NCBI RefSeq assembly: GCF_008932435.1
Contig: NZ_WBWE01000022.1
Location: 1 to 40,916 of the forward strand
Origin: Brucella pseudintermedia
GTDB taxonomy: Bacteria > Pseudomonadota > Alphaproteobacteria > Rhizobiales > Rhizobiaceae
Length of the DNA stretch: 40,916 bases
Direction: 5' to 3'
The notes below the pieces were generated by a model. It was given only the letters and a program-made list of their open reading frames with translations. It was not told the DNA's origin and ran no database searches. The translations under genes were made by a program, and so were the position numbers. The first letter of the stretch is position 1. Each line of letters begins with the position of its first letter. Positions 35,321-40,916 of the stretch are shown here, in pieces.

Positions 35321-35474
35321 AGGAGGGAATCCGGTGCGCCAAATAATGGCAATGCCGGAGCTGCCCCCGCAACTGTAGGCGGCGAGCCTTCATCCCAATT
35401 GCGCCACTGAAGCCCTCGGGCTTCGGGAAGGCAGGATGCAGGTAGTGACCCGCAAGCCAGGAGACCTGCCGTGA
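35321..35474 (+). promoter_or_regulatory. Cobalamin riboswitch in the nrdA leader
   Basis: The aptamer opens with AGGAGGGAATCCGGTGCGCC and continues with GCCGGAGCTGCCCCCGCAAC, GGCGAGCC and the peripheral GCCACTGAAGCCCTCGGGCT hairpin. It closes with the B12 box AAGCCAGGAGACCTGCC. These are all core blocks of the AdoCbl riboswitch. It differs from the metE leader copy by few bases. It should shut nrdAB off when coenzyme B12 is abundant, when a B12-dependent class II reductase can take over. Confidence 0.93.
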
Positions 35475-35595
35475 CAGCATGAAACGTCCTCGGGCGGGGT
35501 GTCCCGGTGGTCGCTGTCGTCTTGCCGGCCCCTCCAGCCGGACTACGCACGCGCCCGCTCGGCCTTTGCCCCAAAACACAAGGGGTCTCAAGCCG

Positions 35596-38487
35596 ATGTC
35601 CTTAATCGCCAAAGCCGCATCGCGGATCGAACCAGATGAACCGCCGACCGTGCAGCGACCGCCGCGGCCCGCGACCGAACCAGTCTATCAGGTGATCCGT
35701 CGCAATGGCACCGTCACGCCATTCGACGCCTCGAAGATTGCCGTCGCGCTCACCAAGGCATTTCTCGCCGTTGAGGGAAACAGCGCCGCCGCCTCGCGCC
35801 GTGTCCACGATATCGTGGCGAAGCTTACCGAACAGATCGTCGCCGGCCTGACCAGGCGAGCGGATGCCGGAAGGACTTTCCACATCGAAGACATCCAGGA
35901 TCAGGTCGAGCTCGCGCTGATGCGCGGCGAACACCACAAGGTCGCGCGCGCCTACGTGCTCTACCGTGAGGAGCGTGCCCGCGAGCGTGCCGCTGAAAAT
36001 GTGGCGGTGGCCGAACCAGTTGCGCCGGTATTGCATATCAAGGCCGAGGACGGCTCCCTTATGGCTCTGGACGAGGCACGGCTGGCCCGCATCCTCGAGG
36101 AAGCCTGCGACGGGCTCGAAGCAGTTTCGGCCGAGCCGATCCTGACCGAGACCCGGCGTAATCTCTATGATGGCATCACGCAGGATGAGTTATCGCTCGC
36201 CCTGATCATGGCGGCGCGCACGCTCGTAGAACAGGAGCCAAACTACACCTTCGTGTCGGCCCGCCTGCTACTCGACCGCCTGCGGTACGAGGCGCTGACC
36301 TTCGTGTCAGGTCGCCCGGAACAGGCGACGCAGGCAGAAATGTCGACGCGCTATGCGCGCTATTTCCCGGATTTCATCAGGACCGGCATTGAGGCGGAAC
36401 TGATCGATCCCGAACTCGGACGTTTCGACCTCAAGCGCCTCGGCGAGGCGCTGAAGCCGGAACGCGACCTCAATTTTCAGTATCTCGGCTTGCAGACACT
36501 TTATGATCGTTACTTCCTTCATACGCAGGGCAAGCGGTTCGAACTGCCACAGGCCTTCTTCATGCGGGTGGCAATGGGCCTGGCACTGCACGAGATTGAC
36601 CGCGAGGGTCGTGCAATCGAGTTCTATAATCTCCTCTCCTCGTTCGATTTCATGGCCTCGACGCCGACGCTGTTCAACTCGGGAACGACGCGGCCGCAGC
36701 TTTCATCCTGCTTTCTCACGACGATCGGCGACGACCTTGACGCCATCTTCAAGGGTATCCGGGACAATGCCCTGCTCGCCAAGTACTCCGGCGGATTGGG
36801 CAACGACTGGACGCCGGTGCGCGGCCTTGGCGCGCATATCAAGGGCACCAACGGCGAAAGCCAGGGCGTCGTCCCATTTCTGAAGGTCGCCAACGATACC
36901 GCCATCGCCGTCAATCAGGGTGGCAAGCGCAAGGGCGCGGTCTGCGCCTATCTCGAGACATGGCACGTCGACATCGAAGAGTTCCTTGACCTGCGCAAGA
37001 ACACGGGCGACGACCGCCGCCGCACCCACGACATGAACACCGCCAACTGGGTGCCGGACCTGTTCATGGAACGCGTCGAGGCTGACGCCGAATGGACGCT
37101 GTTTTCCCCTGACGAGACACCGGACCTGCACGATCTCTATGGGCCGGCGTTCGGCGACGCCTATGAGGCCTATGAGGCGGCCGCGGCGCGAGGCGAGATC
37201 AAGGTGTTCCGCAAGGTTCGGGCGGTCGATCTCTGGCGGAAGATGCTCACCATGCTGTTCGAGACGGGCCATCCGTGGATCACGTTCAAGGATCCATGCA
37301 ACATCCGGTCGCCGCAGCAACACAGGGGCGTGGTGCATTCGTCGAACCTCTGCACTGAGATTACCCTCAATACCTCGCGGGACGAGGTGGCTGTCTGCAA
37401 CCTGGGCTCGGTCAACCTCGTCAATCACATTCGCGATGGCGGGCTCGACATGGAGCAGCTCGGGCGGACGGTGAAGACCGCCATGCGCATGCTCGACAAT
37501 GTCGTTGACATCAATTTCTACACCATCCCCGAGGCTCGGGCCTCGAACCTGCGCCACCGGCCGGTGGGCCTCGGCCTCATGGGCTTCCAGGACGCGCTGC
37601 AGAAGCTGCGCATCCCCTACGCCTCGGATGCCGCCGTGGAGTTCGCCGACCGCTCGATGGAGGCGATCAGCTATTTCGCCATCTCGGCTTCGGTCGATCT
37701 TGCAGCGGAGCGGGGGCGCTATTCGAGTTTTGAGGGTTCGCTCTGGTCGAAGGGCATTCTGCCGATCGACTCGATCCGCCTGCTCAAGGCCGCGCGCCCC
37801 GGCGTGGAGATGGACGAGTCCACGACCCTCGACTGGGATGCCTTGCGCGAACGGGTGAAGACCGTCGGCATGCGCAACTCCAACACGATGGCGATCGCGC
37901 CGACCGCCACAATTTCGAATATCTGCGGCGTCTCACAGTCGATCGAACCCGCCTACCAGAACCTGTTCGTCAAATCGAACATGTCCGGCGACTTCACGGT
38001 CGTGAACGCGCAGCTGGTGCACGACCTCAAGGCAAGGGGGCTATGGGACGAGGTCATGGTCTCGGACCTGAAATACTTTGACGGATCAGTTGGCGAGATC
38101 GGCCGTATCCCCGATGACCTCAAGGCGTTGTATGCCACCGCGTTTGAGATCGAACCAAAGTGGCTGATCGAAGCGGCGTCGCGCCGGCAGAAGTGGATCG
38201 ACCAGGCGCAGTCGCTCAACCTCTATATTGCAAATCCGAGCGGCAAGAAACTCGACGAGCTCTTCCGCCTGGCATGGCACAAGGGCTTGAAAACCACCTA
38301 TTACCTGCGCTCGCGTTCGGCGACCCATGTCGAGAAATCGACGCTGAAGGGCACCGACGGCAAGCTTAACGCCGTCTCCGCGACGGTCGTTGCGGCGCCT
38401 GTCACAGGACCGGTCGTGATCGCCGCGAACGCCGCTTGGGGCAAGACCTGCGCCATCGACGATCCCGAATGTGAAGCCTGCCAGTGA
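35596..38487 (+). CDS. nrdA: Ribonucleoside-diphosphate reductase alpha subunit NrdA
   Basis: NrdA reduces ribonucleoside diphosphates using a radical passed from NrdB. The 963-residue protein has an N-terminal ATP cone (about 29-125, [20 protein letters not shown]) and a second cone-like segment (about 145-230, [19 protein letters not shown]). The active site shows Cys372 (SSCFLTT) and Cys601 (CNLGSVNL) as the redox pair and N584-C586-E588 in NLCTEI. The radical path Tyr pair is in [10 protein letters not shown] and the C-terminal Cys set in [12 protein letters not shown]. The length and cone pattern recall the Chlamydia-type enzymes. Its leader holds a B12 riboswitch and NrdR-like boxes. 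Confidence 0.93.
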   Translation: MSLIAKAASRIEPDEPPTVQRPPRPATEPVYQVIRRNGTVTPFDASKIAVALTKAFLAVEGNSAAASRRVHDIVAKLTEQIVAGLTRRADAGRTFHIEDIQDQVELALMRGEHHKVARAYVLYREERARERAAENVAVAEPVAPVLHIKAEDGSLMALDEARLARILEEACDGLEAVSAEPILTETRRNLYDGITQDELSLALIMAARTLVEQEPNYTFVSARLLLDRLRYEALTFVSGRPEQATQAEMSTRYARYFPDFIRTGIEAELIDPELGRFDLKRLGEALKPERDLNFQYLGLQTLYDRYFLHTQGKRFELPQAFFMRVAMGLALHEIDREGRAIEFYNLLSSFDFMASTPTLFNSGTTRPQLSSCFLTTIGDDLDAIFKGIRDNALLAKYSGGLGNDWTPVRGLGAHIKGTNGESQGVVPFLKVANDTAIAVNQGGKRKGAVCAYLETWHVDIEEFLDLRKNTGDDRRRTHDMNTANWVPDLFMERVEADAEWTLFSPDETPDLHDLYGPAFGDAYEAYEAAAARGEIKVFRKVRAVDLWRKMLTMLFETGHPWITFKDPCNIRSPQQHRGVVHSSNLCTEITLNTSRDEVAVCNLGSVNLVNHIRDGGLDMEQLGRTVKTAMRMLDNVVDINFYTIPEARASNLRHRPVGLGLMGFQDALQKLRIPYASDAAVEFADRSMEAISYFAISASVDLAAERGRYSSFEGSLWSKGILPIDSIRLLKAARPGVEMDESTTLDWDALRERVKTVGMRNSNTMAIAPTATISNICGVSQSIEPAYQNLFVKSNMSGDFTVVNAQLVHDLKARGLWDEVMVSDLKYFDGSVGEIGRIPDDLKALYATAFEIEPKWLIEAASRRQKWIDQAQSLNLYIANPSGKKLDELFRLAWHKGLKTTYYLRSRSATHVEKSTLKGTDGKLNAVSATVVAAPVTGPVVIAANAAWGKTCAIDDPECEACQ

Positions 38488-38515
38488 ACATCGGGGAAGA
38501 AAGAAAGGAGAAATC

Positions 38516-39643
38516 ATGCTCGACTGGTCTGAGCCGAAAACCAATCCCTTGATTGCGGTATCTTCCGAGCCCGCTGCGGTTCCTGTCGCTGATGCGACAG
38601 GCCTTGGCGAGATCGAGCGTGGCGCGGCACGCGTGTCGGTTGATGACAAGCGTATGATCAATTGCCGCGCCGACGTGAACCAGCTCTTGCCGCTCAAATA
38701 TCACTGGGCGTGGGAAAAGTACCTCTCCGGCTGCAATAATCATTGGATGCCGACTGAAGTCTCCATGCAGGCCGATATCGCGCTCTGGAAGTCGCGCGAC
38801 GGGCTCACCGAAGATGAGCGGCGAATGATCAAGCGCAATCTCGGCTTCTTCGCCGCTTCAGAGAGTCTCGTCGCCAACAACATCGTGCTGGCGATCTACC
38901 GGCACCTCACCAATCCGGAGTGTCGGCAATACCTCTTGCGGCAGGCTTTCGAAGAGGCGGTGCATACCCATACCTTCCAGTACATCGTGGAAAGCCTTGG
39001 TCTCGACGAGGGTGAGTTGTTCAATATGTACCGGGAGGTACCGTCGATCACCGACAAGGCGGCATGGGCGCTTGAACACACGCAGAGCCTCGATGATCCG
39101 TCGTTCACCACCGGCACGCCTGAGGCCGATCAGGCCTTTTTGCGTGATCTGGTGGCCTTCTACGTCGTGTTCGAAGGGATGTGGTTCTACACGGGCTTCG
39201 CGCAGATCCTCTCGCTCGGGCGGCGCAACAAGATGGTCGGCATCGCCGAGCAGTACCAGTACATCCTGCGCGACGAGTCCATTCATCTGAACTTCGGCAT
39301 CGATATCATTAACCAGATCAAGCTTGAGAACCCGCATCTGTGGACGAAGACCTTCCAGGACGAGGTGCGGGGTATGCTGAAAGATGCCGCCGAACTGGAG
39401 GCCGCCTATGGCCGCGATACCATGCCGCGCGGCTTCCTCGGCCTCAACGCGTCGCTGTGCGAGCAGTACATGCACTTCATCGCCAACCGCCGCTGCGCCC
39501 AGCTCGGCCTCAATCCGGTTTTCGGCGAGGTCGAGAACCCATTTCCCTGGATGAGCGAGGCGATGGACCTTAAGAAAGAGAAGAACTTCTTCGAGACACG
39601 CGTCATCGAATATCAGAGCGGCGGTGCGCTTACCTGGGATTGA
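38516..39643 (+). CDS. nrdB: Ribonucleotide reductase beta subunit NrdB, class Ic-like (Phe for radical Tyr)
   Basis: The 375-residue ferritin-like R2 protein starts at ATG 38516 behind AAAGGAG, 28 bases after nrdA. Six metal ligands are present: Glu116 (ASESLVANN), Glu147 and His150 ([11 protein letters not shown]), Glu220 (VVFEGMWFY), Glu254 and His257 (RDESIH). The residue at the radical Tyr position is Phe154 and the first ligand is Glu instead of Asp. All these sit 27 residues after the Chlamydia trachomatis class Ic positions (89, 120, 123, 127, 193, 227, 230, from memory), so a Mn/Fe cofactor is predicted. The C-terminal Tyr needed for subunit contact is near residue 366. Confidence 0.93.
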   Translation: MLDWSEPKTNPLIAVSSEPAAVPVADATGLGEIERGAARVSVDDKRMINCRADVNQLLPLKYHWAWEKYLSGCNNHWMPTEVSMQADIALWKSRDGLTEDERRMIKRNLGFFAASESLVANNIVLAIYRHLTNPECRQYLLRQAFEEAVHTHTFQYIVESLGLDEGELFNMYREVPSITDKAAWALEHTQSLDDPSFTTGTPEADQAFLRDLVAFYVVFEGMWFYTGFAQILSLGRRNKMVGIAEQYQYILRDESIHLNFGIDIINQIKLENPHLWTKTFQDEVRGMLKDAAELEAAYGRDTMPRGFLGLNASLCEQYMHFIANRRCAQLGLNPVFGEVENPFPWMSEAMDLKKEKNFFETRVIEYQSGGALTWD

Positions 39644-39762
39644 TCGAATGAGATGGGATAGTCGGCATCGAGTTCATCCACCGGAACGGCCGAAGGGGTT
39701 GCACTTCCGGTTGATGGTGTAGATCAGTCGCCACGGATGGTGGTGATTGTTAAGTCGTAAAC

Positions 39763-40049
39763 TCATAAGCGGCTCCCATTCGTCGCGAGCCGTGATTCAA
39801 CGATCCCCTCAGAGACGGAGGGCATTGATGGCGCGGCGGCGATACGAGTTGACGGATCACGAATGGTCAATTGTCGCGCCCCCTGCTTCCGAATAAGCCT
39901 CGTGCTGTACCGCGTATCTATGACCGTCGGGTTCTCAACGGCGTTCTCTGGCCCGTGCGGACGGGTTCGCCGTGGGCGGAATCCTTGAGCGTTACGGCCC
40001 GCTGACCACCTGCTACAACCGGTTCGTTTGCTGGCGAAAGGGGGGCAAG
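39763..40049 (+). mobile_element. Decayed IS5-family element
   Basis: The element starts near an ACTCATAAG end-like sequence at 39764-39773 and holds the first third of an IS5-family transposase from ATG 39828: MARRRYELTDHEWSIVAP, then in other frames LLPNKPRAVPRIYDRRVLNG and RYGPLTTCYNRFVCWRKGG. At least two frameshifts and the loss of the catalytic part show it is dead. Its right edge near 40049 cuts the substrate-binding-protein gene read from the other strand. Confidence 0.72.
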
Positions 40050-40205
40050 CAGCACCGAGGCCGGCGGACCGGCGGTGAAAACGCGGCTGATGCGATCGGG
40101 AACATCGACGCTGCGGCCGGCCAAGTCGATGATGGTTCGCGCCAGGGCCGGCGTTGCGACGAGGACGAGGAAGGCTGTGACAAGCGTGAGAAGGCAACGC
40201 GGCAT
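40050..40205 (-). pseudogene. Substrate-binding protein of an ABC transporter, N-terminal fragment
   Basis: From ATG 40205 the frame encodes a signal peptide (LTLVTAFLVLVATPALA) and the start of a periplasmic metal or siderophore/cobalamin-type binding protein, RTIIDLAGRSVDVPDRISRV, then FTAGPPASVLL. The match then stops at the IS5 remnant, so only about 52 residues remain of roughly 330-380. The start overlaps the trmO stop (TGATG), showing that both once formed an operon. Confidence 0.7.
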
Positions 40206-40645
40206 CAGAAGTCCCCCACATGGGAATCGCCCGGGGTTGGCGGGGCGAGCGGAGTGAGCAGACAGCGGTCGGGCTTGATGTCGAGAAGCGGTGTGCCATC
40301 GAGACAGTCGAGGCCGCGGACCAGCAGCGTCGCTCCCACGATCCCGATCAGCTTGACGATCAACGTGCCGATCGGATTGGGTCGCACCGGAGAGCGCAGG
40401 GCGAAGGTCCCCCGCGTCGTGCCGTCGTCGCGCGGGCTTTGCAGGACGAGATCGCGCCGCGAACGATGCAGCCAATAGAGCACCTCGATGCGGCAGGTCG
40501 GGCCGTCATGGCGGCCTTGGCGCGGGCAGTCCATGCGCGACGTCCATGGCGTGCGGATGTGGCCGATATAGATGAGGCTGGCATCGGTCGCGTCGGGCCA
40601 TTCGATGGCACGCTCCGCCGCGCGGATCTCGTCCTCCCGTACCAT
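40205..40645 (-). CDS. trmO: tRNA (t6A37) N6-methyltransferase TrmO (TsaA/YaeB family)
   Basis: The 146-residue protein has the single-sheet TsaA/TrmO fold: [53 protein letters not shown] and [14 protein letters not shown], which are the SAM-binding blocks of the family. TrmO methylates N6-threonylcarbamoyladenosine in tRNA; in the context of transport genes such short TsaA proteins may have another role. It follows the TOBE gene after 5 bases and precedes the broken binding-protein gene. Confidence 0.82.
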   Translation of the reverse strand: MVREDEIRAAERAIEWPDATDASLIYIGHIRTPWTSRMDCPRQGRHDGPTCRIEVLYWLHRSRRDLVLQSPRDDGTTRGTFALRSPVRPNPIGTLIVKLIGIVGATLLVRGLDCLDGTPLLDIKPDRCLLTPLAPPTPGDSHVGDF

Positions 40646-40650
40646 CGGGC

Positions 40651-40803
40651 TCAGCCCTCGACGGCGACCAGCACGTCAGATGCCTTGATGACGGCAATCG
40701 CGGTCTGGCCCTTGGCGAGTCCCAGTTGTTCGACGGCCTCGTTGGTGATCGAGGCCGTGATGACGTTGCCACCGACGTCGATGCGGACATGATCCACCCC
40801 CAT
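40651..40803 (-). pseudogene. TOBE-domain (molybdopterin-binding-like) protein, N-terminus cut by IS3
   Basis: The frame VDHVRIDVGGNVITASITNE and AVEQLGLAKGQTAIAVIKAS is a TOBE/Mop domain, normally about 70 residues long and able to bind molybdate or related oxyanions. The first 15-20 residues are missing: sequence right of about 40803 belongs to an IS3 element. The ATG at 40803 may allow a shortened product of about 50 residues. It heads the trmO/binding-protein gene set. Confidence 0.65.
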
Positions 40804-40916
40804 TGAACGGGTCCACCTTGAAGTATGGTTTTGACCATGAAGGAGGACCACAATGGCAAACAAGCGACACAAGCCCGACGAGATCGTCACGAAGCTTCGG
40901 CAGGTTGAGGTTTTGC
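40804..40916 (+). mobile_element. Start of an IS3-family element (runs off the window)
   Basis: The left end near 40804 (TGAACGGGTCCACCTTGAAG) is followed by AAGGAGG and the OrfA start ATG at 40853, reading MANKRHKPDEIVTKLRQVEV. This is the N-terminal helix-turn-helix of IS3-group OrfA proteins (MANKRHKPEEIV family). The rest lies beyond the window. It cuts the TOBE gene read from the other strand. Confidence 0.78.
40853..40916 (+). CDS. IS3-family transposase OrfA, partial
   Basis: From ATG 40853, behind AAGGAGG, 21 codons are visible (MANKRHKPDEIVTKLRQVEV), the start of the DNA-binding OrfA protein of an IS3-family element. The gene continues past the right edge. Confidence 0.78.
   Translation, partial: MANKRHKPDEIVTKLRQVEVL

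Noticed and set aside
36703..37557. Minus-strand frame of 284 codons inside nrdA
   Set aside because: It is a shadow of the high-GC nrdA reading frame with no family resemblance.
1..40916. CRISPR array, tRNA or rRNA genes
   Set aside because: I looked for regularly spaced repeats, for CCA-ending cloverleaf patterns and for conserved rRNA strings and saw none; a tRNAscan or CRISPR search would be needed to exclude weak cases.

Overview
The window is high-GC DNA from an alphaproteobacterium, most likely Hyphomicrobiales (Rhizobiales) or a close relative. The basis is the trb/traG layout, the ScfR/PrpR-type regulator of a prp operon, the two cobalamin riboswitch leaders and the IS families. It is a mosaic of a broken conjugation locus, accessory regulator/enzyme pairs, many insertion sequences and one coherent metabolic block. 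I see no rRNA, tRNA or CRISPR array.

Region by region. (1) 1-465: tails of an IS110-type and an IS3-type transposase joined together. (2) 465-10850, minus strand: a P-type conjugation cluster traG-copG-(kinase gene, opposite strand)-trbB-C-D-E-J-K-L-F. It ends in a chimera of trbF with the end of an AAA-type ATPase gene, cut by the IS3 fragment; trbG, trbI and a relaxase are not present. (3) 10946-19510: small divergent regulator/enzyme pairs: LysR, a thioredoxin-reductase-like flavoprotein with an Rrf2 regulator, an FAD monooxygenase with TetR, LysR with a SnoaL-like protein, LysR with an alpha/beta hydrolase. Two of these intergenic regions hold clear palindromic operators. (4) 19600-22420: decayed IS3 and IS5 copies, half of an MFS transporter and an intact glutathione S-transferase. 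(5) 22600-24906: an ArsR-type regulator, a PspB-like small membrane protein, a CopD/HemJ-like membrane protein and a DUF2306-DUF3817-like membrane protein. (6) 24904-26892: an IS630 element and an IS5 (IS427-type) element.

(7) 26867-39643 is the most interesting part. It collects B12-independent solutions to three problems that many bacteria solve with cobalamin: metE (B12-independent methionine synthase), prpBCD plus a thioesterase and an ScfR/PrpR regulator (2-methylcitrate cycle, the alternative to B12-dependent methylmalonyl-CoA mutase), and nrdAB (oxygen-dependent class I ribonucleotide reductase, the alternative to B12-dependent class II NrdJ). metE and nrdA each follow a cobalamin riboswitch. 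The two leaders are near-identical, point outward and flank the prp operon as an inverted repeat. The NrdB protein has Phe in place of the radical Tyr and Glu as first metal ligand, with a perfect residue offset to the Chlamydia class Ic (Mn/Fe) enzyme as I recall it. I read the block as a B12-starvation island: when cobalamin is scarce the riboswitches should release metE and nrdAB, while propionyl-CoA is cleared without mutase.

(8) 39763-40916: a decayed IS5 copy and the start of an IS3 element have cut a small operon (substrate-binding protein, trmO, TOBE-domain protein), leaving only trmO whole.
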